A DNA stretch of 64,000 nucleotides. Source: CAYMRL01 sp964398985 (lineage in GTDB: Bacteria > Deinococcota > Deinococci > Deinococcales > Trueperaceae). The translations under genes were made by a program, and so were the position numbers. Positions 8,391 to 16,633 of the stretch are shown in pieces. Positions within the stretch are counted from its first letter, which is position 1, and each line of letters opens with the position of its first letter. The notes under the pieces were generated by a model that saw nothing but the letters and a program-made list of their open reading frames with translations, was not told the DNA's origin and searched no databases. The stretch covers positions 25,078-89,077 of the forward strand of contig CAYNOS010000005.1 in the NCBI GenBank assembly GCA_964398985.1, in the 5' to 3' direction.

Positions 8391-9794
8391 TCACTCGGCT
8401 GCGCCGGCCAGCCGTAGGATCATCGCCACCGGGATGAACACGCCGCGCTGGTCGACGTTCAGCTCCGTGTAGGCGTCCAGCGCAGCGGCTGCGATCCGGT
8501 CTCCCGTCTCCCAGGCAGACAGGAACGCGTAGGCGCTGTTGGCGAACTGGAACGAAGTGATGCGGCCCCAGTCGCTCTCACTGGAGGCTCGAACGCCGGC
8601 GCGTTCGACTCCCCCACCCATGTCACGTGCGAGGCCTTCGCCGCCGTCGAGCATGAACTCCGCCAGCGTGCGGGCGAGCATCTCCAAGACTTCCTCGTCC
8701 GACCAGCGATCCACACCCTCGAAGTACAGGTCGACGGCATCCGAGAGTACGTACCTGACGTACGTCGAAGGCAACAGGTACGCCTCGCTGCCCCCTTCGG
8801 AAAGGATGCTGCGCGGGGTGACCAGCGCCGGACCGGAAGGCGAGTCGCCGACGCGGAAGTTGCCGAACACGACGTCCGTCAGCCGCAGCGCTTCCCTGCG
8901 GTAGGGCTGCTCGTCGGTCAACAAGTACATGTAGTGGTTGTAGCGAACGAAGTCGACGCTCTCGTGCATGTGCGGACGCGTGACGAACGGCATGTGGGGC
9001 CAAGGCACGCCCGTTCTCGCACGCCACTTCGCCTCGAAATGGTCCTGGAGATAGGTCAGCCAGAAGCGCGCGCGCTCGGCGTAGTCGACGCCGTTGGGGC
9101 TGATCTGGTCGGCGTTATTGTGAAAGGCCCAGGCCATCTGAGCCACCAGAGCGTGAGTGCGCATCTCGTCGGTGACATGCAGGTCGCGACCCAAGTGGGC
9201 CCCGCTGTCGCGCACTCGCCACACCCAGTTCAGGTACCCGTCGACGCTGCCGCTATCCATGGAGGCCAGACCATGCCACGCATCGTCGAGCTCCGCCCTC
9301 ATGTGCTGGGCGAGGCGGTCCACTTCGTCTAGCAGCCGCAGATCTCCGGTCAACCGCAAGGCCAGAAGCAGCGCGTTGACATGCGTGTTCAAGGTGCGCG
9401 AGTACGCGTAGAGGTCGTTGGAGGCGGCCAGTCGAGTGAACTCCGCGCTCTTCGCAGGATCGGTAATCAAGCTCCACAGCGTCTCGTACCAACAGCCCGC
9501 CGCCGGCGAGAGCGAAGCCGGATCGAAGGTCGGGTCGCCGCGCAGAGGCCTGGGCGCGGACAACGAGCCGGACGCGACCGAGCCGGTGGCGGCCCCGGTC
9601 ACGCCGCTGGGGCAGCCTCCGTCCATCGCCAAGGCATCGAGGTTCGCGGCTCGTGGGTAAGCAAGTGCCGGCGGCGCCTCGGTCATGGCGGGCACGGCAG
9701 CCTGGCCCATGCTCGCCGGTGCGCAAGCCGCCAACAGCCCAACCGCTGCTACGGCACACAGGTAGCACCACCGCCATCCGAACCTCATCAGCAT
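8391..9794 (-). CDS. Secreted lipoprotein with (alpha/alpha) toroid domain
   Basis: A 467-residue lipoprotein with lipobox LLAAC and Cys24. It lacks the carbohydrate-binding module of its paralogue at 5113-7059, but the catalytic-like region aligns by eye: LRGDPTFDPASLSPAAGCWY against LRGDPSFERSSLSSDARLWY, NALLLALRLTGDLRLLDEVD against HALLLALRATGDLRFLDEVD, and NGVDYAERARFWLTYLQDHF against AGVDYGERADFWLDYLQNHF. It is convergent with the GT4 gene and divergent from the sugar dehydrogenase gene. TATAGT lies 6 nt before ATG 9794, pointing to a leaderless transcript and supporting this start. It is probably an extracytoplasmic polysaccharide-active protein (lyase, epimerase or hydrolase); this is inferred from fold resemblance and context only. 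Confidence 0.75.
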   Translation of the reverse strand: MLMRFGWRWCYLCAVAAVGLLAACAPASMGQAAVPAMTEAPPALAYPRAANLDALAMDGGCPSGVTGAATGSVASGSLSAPRPLRGDPTFDPASLSPAAGCWYETLWSLITDPAKSAEFTRLAASNDLYAYSRTLNTHVNALLLALRLTGDLRLLDEVDRLAQHMRAELDDAWHGLASMDSGSVDGYLNWVWRVRDSGAHLGRDLHVTDEMRTHALVAQMAWAFHNNADQISPNGVDYAERARFWLTYLQDHFEAKWRARTGVPWPHMPFVTRPHMHESVDFVRYNHYMYLLTDEQPYRREALRLTDVVFGNFRVGDSPSGPALVTPRSILSEGGSEAYLLPSTYVRYVLSDAVDLYFEGVDRWSDEEVLEMLARTLAEFMLDGGEGLARDMGGGVERAGVRASSESDWGRITSFQFANSAYAFLSAWETGDRIAAAALDAYTELNVDQRGVFIPVAMILRLAGAAE

Positions 9795-9800
9795 GCGGCA

Positions 9801-9806
9801 ACTATA
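9801..9806 (-). promoter_or_regulatory. -10 element of a probable leaderless promoter
   Basis: On the minus strand TATAGT ends 6 nt before the ATG of the lipoprotein gene at 9794. Initiation 6-7 nt downstream of a -10 would place the transcript start at or beside the A of the start codon. No Shine-Dalgarno sequence is present and no convincing -35 is seen. Confidence 0.55.
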
Positions 9807-9978
9807 GAGGGGCAGTCGGCGCGGGCCGGTTCATGACGCACCGCAGGCCGGTGCAAGATGGCGGGCATGACGGCGAGCCCACGAGAGGCGCCGCGCACAG
9901 AGGCGACCGGGAACGGCAGGTAGGCTTGTGCGACGTGACTACCCACTCGACTTCGCAATCCCTACCGGCAGGCCGGAG

Positions 9979-11271
9979 ATGAAGACCGTGCCCAAGGAAC
10001 GCGTGGCCGTCGTCGGACAAGGCTACGTAGGTCTGCCCGTCACGCTGGCGTTCGGCAAGGCGTTCGACGGCACCATCGGCTTCGACATCGACGTGAGGAA
10101 GATCGATCGGCTGCAACGAGGTATCGACAGCACCGGCGAGTCCGAGCCCGGTGAGCTGGCGACCTCGACCGTGACCTTCACGAGTGACATCGCCGACCTC
10201 GAGGACGCGACGTTCATAGTGATCGCGGTTCCGACACCGATCGACGCCGACAGGCGCCCCGACCTGACGGCGGTGACGAAGGCCAGCGAGCTGGTCGGCT
10301 CGGTACTCAAGCCGGGAACCGTGGTCGTCTACGAGTCGACCGTGTACCCGGGGGTGACCGAGGAGATCTGCGGACCCGTACTCGCGCAGGCGTCCGGCCT
10401 CCGCGCCGGCGTCGACTTCAAGCTCGGATACTCGCCGGAACGGATCAACCCTGGCGACAAGGAACACACCCTCAGCAGGATCGTCAAGGTCGTGTCGGGT
10501 CAGGACGCCGCCACGCTGGAGCGCGTGGCTGCCGCCTACGAAAGCATCATCGAGGCGGGGGTCTACCGGGCGCCCAGCATCCGGGTGGCCGAAGCCGCCA
10601 AGGTCATCGAGAACACCCAGAGGGACCTCAACATCGCGCTGATGAACGAGTTGGCGATCATCTTCGACCGCCTCGGCATCAACACGTTGGAGGTCCTCGA
10701 GGCCGCGGGCACGAAGTGGAACTTCCTCCCGTTCCGCCCTGGCTTGGTCGGCGGTCACTGCATCGGGGTCGACCCTTACTACCTGACGGCTAAGGCAGAA
10801 GAGCTCGGCTATCACCCCGAAGTCATCCTCGCAGGCAGGCGCATCAACGATGGCATGGGAGCGTACGTCGCTCAGCGCGTCATCAAGATGCTGGCGGCGT
10901 CCGAACTGCCTCTCAAGCAGGCGCGCGTGGCGATCCTTGGCCTCACCTTCAAGGAGAACGTCCCCGACCTGCGCAACAGCCGCGTGCCGGACATCATCGA
11001 CGAACTCGCGGACTACGGCATCGCGGCGCTGGTTAGCGACGACCGCGCCGACGCCGACGAGGCGCACGAGGAGTACGGCGTCCGCCTCACTCCTTGGTCC
11101 GAACTCGGGAGCCTCGACGCGTTGATCCTGGCGGTTCCGCACGCCGGTTACGCACAGCGGGTCGTCACCGAAGCGGCGCACCTCCTCGCCCCGCAAGGAA
11201 TCGTCGTGGACGTGAAATCAGCCATCGACAAGAGCGCGCTCCCGAGCGGGATCCGCTACTGGAGCCTATGA
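9979..11271 (+). CDS. UDP-N-acetylhexosamine 6-dehydrogenase (WbpA/TviB/WbpO type)
   Basis: A 430-residue NAD-dependent nucleotide-sugar dehydrogenase that oxidises C6 of a UDP-HexNAc to the uronic acid in two steps. The N-terminal Rossmann motif is VAVVGQGYVGLPV. The catalytic cysteine is Cys261 in GGHCIGVDPYYLT, and the preceding FRPGLV is typical of the UDP-GlcNAc/GalNAc branch (WbpA, TviB, WbpO, WecC) rather than UDP-glucose dehydrogenases. The C-terminal domain has GLTFKENVPDLRNSRV. The start is uncertain: ATG 9979 was chosen, GTG 9988 has better spacing from GGAG, and GTG 9928 is further out. It is followed 10 nt later by a uronate epimerase, so together they probably make a HexNAc-uronic acid precursor. 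Confidence 0.87.
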   Translation: MKTVPKERVAVVGQGYVGLPVTLAFGKAFDGTIGFDIDVRKIDRLQRGIDSTGESEPGELATSTVTFTSDIADLEDATFIVIAVPTPIDADRRPDLTAVTKASELVGSVLKPGTVVVYESTVYPGVTEEICGPVLAQASGLRAGVDFKLGYSPERINPGDKEHTLSRIVKVVSGQDAATLERVAAAYESIIEAGVYRAPSIRVAEAAKVIENTQRDLNIALMNELAIIFDRLGINTLEVLEAAGTKWNFLPFRPGLVGGHCIGVDPYYLTAKAEELGYHPEVILAGRRINDGMGAYVAQRVIKMLAASELPLKQARVAILGLTFKENVPDLRNSRVPDIIDELADYGIAALVSDDRADADEAHEEYGVRLTPWSELGSLDALILAVPHAGYAQRVVTEAAHLLAPQGIVVDVKSAIDKSALPSGIRYWSL

Positions 11272-11281
11272 GGGAGCGACC

Positions 11282-12304
11282 GTGAGCCGGTACCTGGTCA
11301 CCGGCGCCGCCGGCTTCATCGGCTACCACGTCTCCGAGCACCTGCTGGCCCGCGGCGACGAGGTGCTGGGAGTCGACAACTTCAACCCCTACTACGACGT
11401 CAAGCTGAAGAGAGCGCGCGAGGCCGAACTGGCGCGCCATGCGCAGTTCACGATGGTGGAAGCCAACATCGCCGACGGGCAAGCCATCAGCAGCCAATTC
11501 GCCGCCTTCAAGCCCGAGGTCGTGATCAACCTTGCGGCGCAAGCCGGAGTGCGCTACTCGCTCATCAACCCCCATGCGTACGTCGAGAGCAACCTCGTCG
11601 GGTTCGCCAACATCCTCGAGGGCTGCCGTCACCACGGCGTTCGTCACCTGGTCTACGCCTCATCGAGCTCCGTCTACGGGGCCAACACCAAGGTGCCGTT
11701 CAGCGTTCACGACAACGTCGACCACCCGCTGAGCATCTACGCTGCCAGCAAGAAGGCCAACGAACTGATGGCCCACACCTACTCCCACTTGTACGACCTG
11801 CCCACCACCGGGCTGAGGTTCTTCACGGTCTACGGACCTTGGGGACGACCCGACATGGTCATGTACCTGTTCACCGAAGCGATCCTGGCGGGCAGGCCGA
11901 TCAACGTCTTCAACCACGGGAACATGCTCCGCGACTTCACCTATGTCGACGACGTCGTCGAAGGCGTGGTGCGCGTGGCAGACAAGCCGGCAGAAGGCGT
12001 GGCGGACTGGGACGGCAGCGCCCCGGACCCCGGCACCAGCAGGGCTCCATATCGCATCTACAACATCGGCAACAACCAGCCGGTGGAGCTGATGAGGCTC
12101 ATCGAGGTGATCGAGAAGGAGCTGGGCCGCAAGGCGGAGTTGAACCTCATGCCCATCCAACCCGGTGACGTGCCGGCAACCTACGCCAACGTCGACGACC
12201 TCGTTGACGCGGTCGGGTTCAAGCCGGCTACCACCATCGAGGTGGGAGTGAGCCGGTTCGTGCAGTGGTATCGGCAGTACAGCGAGAGTTCGTCCCAGGG
12301 GTAG
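11282..12304 (+). CDS. NAD-dependent UDP-uronate 4-epimerase (extended SDR)
   Basis: A 340-residue extended SDR. It has the GAAGFIG dinucleotide motif at residues 8-14, the family-typical VDNFNPYYDVKLKRARE segment, the SSSSVYG serine region and the Y-x3-K pair at Tyr153/Lys157 (YAASK). The VDNFNPYYD segment and RFFTVYGPWGRPDM match the UDP-glucuronate/galacturonate 4-epimerase group found in capsule clusters. GTG 11282 follows GGGAG at a suitable distance. It directly follows the UDP-HexNAc dehydrogenase, so the substrate may be a UDP-HexNAc-uronate. It acts in the cytoplasm. Confidence 0.87.
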   Translation: MSRYLVTGAAGFIGYHVSEHLLARGDEVLGVDNFNPYYDVKLKRAREAELARHAQFTMVEANIADGQAISSQFAAFKPEVVINLAAQAGVRYSLINPHAYVESNLVGFANILEGCRHHGVRHLVYASSSSVYGANTKVPFSVHDNVDHPLSIYAASKKANELMAHTYSHLYDLPTTGLRFFTVYGPWGRPDMVMYLFTEAILAGRPINVFNHGNMLRDFTYVDDVVEGVVRVADKPAEGVADWDGSAPDPGTSRAPYRIYNIGNNQPVELMRLIEVIEKELGRKAELNLMPIQPGDVPATYANVDDLVDAVGFKPATTIEVGVSRFVQWYRQYSESSSQG

Positions 12305-12332
12305 CGGCGCCGTCCGTCATGCGAGAAGAGAC

Positions 12333-13394
12333 TTGGTGAGTCACACGACCGCTGGCGTCTCCGTCATCATGCCGGTGCGCGATGAGGCCCGCTACATCGA
12401 GAGAGCGGTCGCATCGGTGCAGGCCTCGGCCGCGGCCGCGGCCGAGGCCGCGGCAGAAACCGGCGCCGAGCACGAGCTTGAGATACTCGTCGTCGACGGG
12501 ATGAGCGACGACGGCACAGCCGCCATCGTCACCGCGCTCGCCGCCGCCGACCCTCGCATCCGGCTTCTCGAGAACCCACAACGCACCGTCCCTCACGCCA
12601 TGAACCTCGGGATCACCAACGCCGCAGGCGACATCGTGATCCGCCTCGACGGGCATGCCGAGATGGACGTCGACTTCATCGCCAACGCCGTCGCAGAACT
12701 GGACGCCCATCCCGAATGCGCCTGCGTGGGCGGACCTATCGAGAACGTCAACGAGGGCACCATCGCCGAGGCCGTCAGCGCCGCCATGGGCTCTCCCTTC
12801 GGCGTCGGCAACGCCCGCTTCCGCACCGGAGGCGAGGACGGCTACGTCGACACCCTCGCCTTTGGCGCTTACCGCAAGGCAGACCTCGTCGCCATCGGGC
12901 TCTTCGACGAAGAACTCATCCGCAACCAGGACGACGAGCTCAACTACCGGCTGGTGCGTGCCGGACGCAAGATCTGGTTCTCGAACCGCATCCGCTCGCG
13001 CTACTTCGTCAGGTCTGCCTTCCCCAAGCTCTACCGGCAGTACTTCCAGTACGGCTACTGGAAGGTCTACGTCAACCGCAAGCACAGGACCGTCACCAAC
13101 CTCAGACAGCTCGCCCCACCCCTGCTCGTCGCCGCCTTGGTCGCGCTGCTGCCGGCATCCCCGTTCTCGCTGCCGGCCCGGGTGCTGTTGGCAGTGGTGG
13201 TCGGGCTCTACGCCCTGGCCGCCGTGAGCTTCGCGCTGCTGACCCGGCCGAGGTCGTTGAGAAGGTTGTCGTTGGTGATCGCCGCCTTCGCCATCCTGCA
13301 CTTCTCGTACGGGCTCGGCTTCTGGGCAGGCCTCATCGACTTCGGTGTCCTGCGGAACCGGCCCAACGAGGCGCGAGGGGCTCCCAGTCGGTGA
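12333..13394 (+). CDS. Membrane-bound family 2 glycosyltransferase (ExoA-like)
   Basis: A 353-residue GT2 enzyme. It begins GVSVIMPVRDEARYIERAV, has ILVVDGMSDDGT as the nucleotide-binding segment, and FDEELIRNQDDELNYRLVRA near residue 190, the acceptor-side ED/QDDE motif of the ExoA (succinoglycan glucosyltransferase) group. Two or three hydrophobic segments near residues 262-332 anchor the C-terminus. The insertion after residue 30 is an Ala-rich run from a GC-rich imperfect repeat near 12430. Start codons TTG 12333 and GTG 12336 are adjacent; the upstream GAGAAGAG could serve either. It lies 28 nt after the epimerase. Confidence 0.83.
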   Translation: MVSHTTAGVSVIMPVRDEARYIERAVASVQASAAAAAEAAAETGAEHELEILVVDGMSDDGTAAIVTALAAADPRIRLLENPQRTVPHAMNLGITNAAGDIVIRLDGHAEMDVDFIANAVAELDAHPECACVGGPIENVNEGTIAEAVSAAMGSPFGVGNARFRTGGEDGYVDTLAFGAYRKADLVAIGLFDEELIRNQDDELNYRLVRAGRKIWFSNRIRSRYFVRSAFPKLYRQYFQYGYWKVYVNRKHRTVTNLRQLAPPLLVAALVALLPASPFSLPARVLLAVVVGLYALAAVSFALLTRPRSLRRLSLVIAAFAILHFSYGLGFWAGLIDFGVLRNRPNEARGAPSR

Positions 13395-13562
13395 CCCGGC
13401 GCGGTGGTCGGGCCGCCAAGCTGCGGCCGCCTGGCAGGCGATGGAACGACGCGAGGCACTCCTCATAGCCAGCTCTACTATCTTGCGCGTAGGCTACAGC
13501 CGGTCGGCTCGCCGACAGGCGGCGGACACCGAGCAACAAGACTGCACTCCTAGGAGTCACAG

Positions 13563-14750
13563 ATGACCCGCGAGACCTTCCTACCCTACTCACCGCCGTC
13601 GATCGGACAAGAGGAGATCGACGAAGTCGTCGCCACGCTCAAGACCGACTGGATCACGACCGGGCCGCGGACCAAGGCGTTCGAAAAGCAGTTCGGCGCA
13701 TACGTGGGCGCTCCCGGAGGCACCTCGCTGATGCTCAACTCGTGCACGGCCGGGTTGCACGTGGCGCTGGTGGCACTGGGCGTAGGTCCCGGCGACGAGG
13801 TGATCGTTCCGAGTCTGACCTTCGCCGCCACCGCCAACGTGGTCGAGCATGTCGGCGCCACGCCGGTGCTCGTCGACGTCGAGAGCGACACGCTGTGCAT
13901 CGACCCCGAAGCGGTGAGGCGCGCGATCACGCCCCGGACCAAGGTCATCATGCCGGTGCACTACGCCGGGCACCCTGCGGACTTGGACGCGCTGTTCGAG
14001 ATCGCCGAGGAGCACGGCCTCGAGATAGTAGAAGACGCCGCGCACGCAGCCCCGACGGTGTACCGCGGGGTGATGGTCGGCAGCCGCGACAACTTCGCTG
14101 CGTTCTCGTTCTACGCCACCAAGAACCTCACCACCGCCGAGGGTGGGGCGCTCACGGGGCGCCCCGACCTGCTCGAGCGCGCACGCGTGATCGGCCTGCA
14201 CGGCATGTCGGCCGACGGATGGAAGCGTTTCGACAAGTCGGGCTCGTGGGAGTACGACATCGAGATGCCCGGCTTCAAGTACAACATGACCGACCTGCAG
14301 GCGGCGATCGGCATGCATCAGCTCGACAAGCTGCGCGGCTTCCACGCCCGGCGTCGCGAGGTCGTCGAGGCGTACAACCGCGCCTTCTCGCAGCACCCCG
14401 GCCTTCAGGTACCGACCGAGCGGCCCGACGTGAGCAGCGCTTGGCACCTCTACGTGTTGAGGATCCGCCCGGACGTGATCGGCGTCTCGCGCAACGACTT
14501 TTTGGACGAGTTGAAGGCGCGCAACATCGGCTTCAGCGTTCACTACCGCCCGCTGCACATGATGAGCTACTACGCCAAGAAGTACGGCTTCGCCCCTACC
14601 GACTTCCCGGTGTCGCTCGACGCCTACCAGCGCATGATGTCGCTGCCGCTCAACCCGCGACTCACCGACTCTGACGTCGGCGACGTGATCGAAGCGGTGC
14701 TGCAGATCGCCGGCCGCTCCCAGGGCGTGGCGGGCGCAGCGAGACGTTGA
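13563..14750 (+). CDS. DegT/DnrJ/EryC1/StrS family sugar aminotransferase (PglE-like)
   Basis: A 395-residue PLP-dependent aminotransferase acting on 4-keto or 3-keto nucleotide sugars. The PLP Schiff-base lysine is Lys187 in FYATKNLTTAEGG, the family consensus, and VEDAAHA supplies the Asp that contacts the pyridine nitrogen. The start ATG has GGAG 9 nt upstream. The 168-nt gap before it holds no gene; TACTAT at 13476-13481 could be a -10 but no -35 is seen. The gene overlaps the phosphoglycosyl transferase gene by 4 nt. With the CapD/PglF-like dehydratase downstream in the locus, it could make a UDP-4-amino-4,6-dideoxy-HexNAc (inference). Confidence 0.88.
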   Translation: MTRETFLPYSPPSIGQEEIDEVVATLKTDWITTGPRTKAFEKQFGAYVGAPGGTSLMLNSCTAGLHVALVALGVGPGDEVIVPSLTFAATANVVEHVGATPVLVDVESDTLCIDPEAVRRAITPRTKVIMPVHYAGHPADLDALFEIAEEHGLEIVEDAAHAAPTVYRGVMVGSRDNFAAFSFYATKNLTTAEGGALTGRPDLLERARVIGLHGMSADGWKRFDKSGSWEYDIEMPGFKYNMTDLQAAIGMHQLDKLRGFHARRREVVEAYNRAFSQHPGLQVPTERPDVSSAWHLYVLRIRPDVIGVSRNDFLDELKARNIGFSVHYRPLHMMSYYAKKYGFAPTDFPVSLDAYQRMMSLPLNPRLTDSDVGDVIEAVLQIAGRSQGVAGAARR

Positions 14751-15379
14751 AGCCTGCCAACGACGGCGCGACCGCACCGTGGTTGAGTCGGGCGATCGAC
14801 GTCGCTGCCTCGGTCGCCGGCATCGTCGTGCTGTCGCCGCTGGCACTGCTGGCGGCGCTGGCGGTGGCCGTCGACTCGCCGGGCCCCGTCCTGTTCCGCC
14901 AGAAGCGGGTCGGGCGCGGCGGCAAGGAGTTCGAGATCCTCAAGTTCAGGACCATGCGCACGGACGCAGAGGCGCAGGGTGGCCAGCTGACCGTCGGCGC
15001 CGACCCGCGCGTCACGCGAGTCGGGAGGCTGCTCCGCAAGACCAAGTTCGACGAGATCCCCCAGCTGATCAACGTCGTCAGGGGCGAGATGGCGCTGGTG
15101 GGGCCGCGCCCCGAGGTGCCGAAGTACGTGGCCCTCTACACGCCCGAGCAGCGCGGCGTGCTGGCCGTCAGGCCAGGCATCACCGATCCGGCCTCTATCG
15201 CCTTCCGCCGCGAGAGCGACCTGATCGCCGGCAGCGACGATCCGGAGCGCTTCTACACCACCGAGCTGATGCCAAAGAAGCTCGCCATCAACCTCGAGTA
15301 TCTGAGGACGCGCACGGTCGTCAGCGACCTCGGCGTGATCCTGCAGACGCTGCTGGCACTGACACGGCGACCCGCCTAG
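14747..15379 (+). CDS. Small polyprenyl-phosphate phosphoglycosyl transferase (PglC/WcaJ family)
   Basis: A 210-residue monotopic phosphoglycosyl transferase that moves a phosphosugar from a UDP donor to undecaprenyl phosphate and starts glycan assembly. One re-entrant hydrophobic helix lies near residues 12-35, followed by SPGPVLFRQKRVGRGGKEF, the ILKFRTM segment, and RKTKFDEIPQLINVVRGEM with the conserved Asp-Glu pair. Its length fits the small catalytic-core type (PglC) rather than the long WbaP/WcaJ type with extra membrane helices. TTG 14747 overlaps the aminotransferase stop. The gene ends at a CTAG palindrome shared with the convergent neighbour's stop. Confidence 0.88.
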   Translation: MKPANDGATAPWLSRAIDVAASVAGIVVLSPLALLAALAVAVDSPGPVLFRQKRVGRGGKEFEILKFRTMRTDAEAQGGQLTVGADPRVTRVGRLLRKTKFDEIPQLINVVRGEMALVGPRPEVPKYVALYTPEQRGVLAVRPGITDPASIAFRRESDLIAGSDDPERFYTTELMPKKLAINLEYLRTRTVVSDLGVILQTLLALTRRPA

Positions 15380-16620
15380 GTCCTCGCGACCACCCGCAAG
15401 TAGGCCGTTTCCAACTCCTCGTTGAGCTTGTCGTCATCGAAATCGGCCTCGATCTTGCGGCGGCCTGCGACCCCCATCGCGGCGCGCAGGTCGGGCCGCG
15501 AGACCAGCAGACCCAGGCGGTCGGTCAAGGCAGCAACCTCGCCCTCCGGTACCAGGAACCCGGAGACGCCGTCCGCGACGAGCTCCGGGATGCCGCCGTG
15601 CTGGGTGCTCAGCACCGCCATGCCCGAAGCCATCGCCTCCATGATCACGGTCGGGATGCCTTCCTTGTCGCCGCTCGCGGCCGTGACGCTGGGCGCCAGC
15701 AGCACGTGCGAGCGGCTCATCTCGCGCGCCACGCCGTCCTGCTGCAGCGCGCCCAGAAACTCGACGGCGCCGGACACACCCAACTCGCCGGCCATGCGCT
15801 TGAGCTCTGCCTCCAAGGGGCCGGTGCCGACCAGGACGAACTTGACCTCACGCCCTCCAGCGGAAAGCGCGTCTGCCACGCGAGCGAAGGCCTCGAGCGC
15901 GAAGCGTACCCCCTTCTTCTCGACCAGACGGCCCACGAACAGGAGGCGGACCGGTTCGTCCTCGCTCGTGGTGCGCTCGGAGAACTCGAAGCGCTTCAGA
16001 TCGATCCCTGAGTAGTGAACCCGCGTGCGCTCACTGGGCGCCCCCGCAGCCAGGAGCCTCTGCCTCAGGTCGTCGCTGACGGGTAGGAACAGCTGCCCGT
16101 TGCGGAACAGGTGCTGGAACGCTCCGGGATCGGCTCTCAGGTGCTTGGTCGCGTCCGCTCCCCGGAACGATGTGACCAGCGCCGTGCGTGTCTTGAGCCT
16201 GGCGACGAGCCTGGCGGCTTGGGGTCCCAGGTTGCCGAACTGAACGTGCAAGACGTCGTACGGTGCCTGCCTCACGAACGACAGCGCCGTGTACGCGTTC
16301 ACCAGCGAGAGGGCCCGGCGACCCCCGCGCGGGTCAAGGGCGTCGATGACCGCCGGATGCCACCCCTCGCTGCGGGTGAACGACCGCAGCAGACCCAGCG
16401 CCCGCTCCAACCTGTCTTCGGGTATCGGAACGTGCCTGACGCGTTGGCGCAGACCGTAGCGCTCGACGTCGGCGTGCGCGGTCGCGTAGTCGCCGACGGC
16501 GAGCGGAAACAGGTCGACCTGGTGCCCACGGTCGATCATGCCAGTGATGTCGTTGAGCACGAACGTGTTGGCCAGCTCGGGAAAGACCGGGATCAGGTAC
16601 GCGATGCGCAAAGGTCTCAA
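15376..16620 (-). CDS. GT4 family glycosyltransferase
   Basis: A 414-residue GT-B enzyme. It begins LRIAYLIPVFPELANTFVL, the start common to WbaZ/AmsK-like enzymes of exopolysaccharide clusters. The acceptor domain has DVLHVQFGNLGPQAARL and the donor domain LLFVGRLVEKKGVRFALEA and EGIPTVIMEAMASG, with an intact E-x7-E. TTG 16620 is the first start and lies 13 nt after the next upstream gene's stop, so three minus-strand genes (18284 to 15376) form an operon. Its stop shares CTAG with the convergent phosphoglycosyl transferase gene. Specificity unknown. Confidence 0.84.
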   Translation of the reverse strand: MRPLRIAYLIPVFPELANTFVLNDITGMIDRGHQVDLFPLAVGDYATAHADVERYGLRQRVRHVPIPEDRLERALGLLRSFTRSEGWHPAVIDALDPRGGRRALSLVNAYTALSFVRQAPYDVLHVQFGNLGPQAARLVARLKTRTALVTSFRGADATKHLRADPGAFQHLFRNGQLFLPVSDDLRQRLLAAGAPSERTRVHYSGIDLKRFEFSERTTSEDEPVRLLFVGRLVEKKGVRFALEAFARVADALSAGGREVKFVLVGTGPLEAELKRMAGELGVSGAVEFLGALQQDGVAREMSRSHVLLAPSVTAASGDKEGIPTVIMEAMASGMAVLSTQHGGIPELVADGVSGFLVPEGEVAALTDRLGLLVSRPDLRAAMGVAGRRKIEADFDDDKLNEELETAYLRVVART

Positions 16621-16633
16621 GGCGCGTCCTTGG

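Noticed and set aside
12421..12458. GC-rich imperfect repeat (GGCCGCGGCC-like), considered as a regulatory repeat or recombination site
   Set aside because: It lies in frame inside the GT2 gene and simply encodes an Ala-rich run; there are too few exact copies to call a repeat element.
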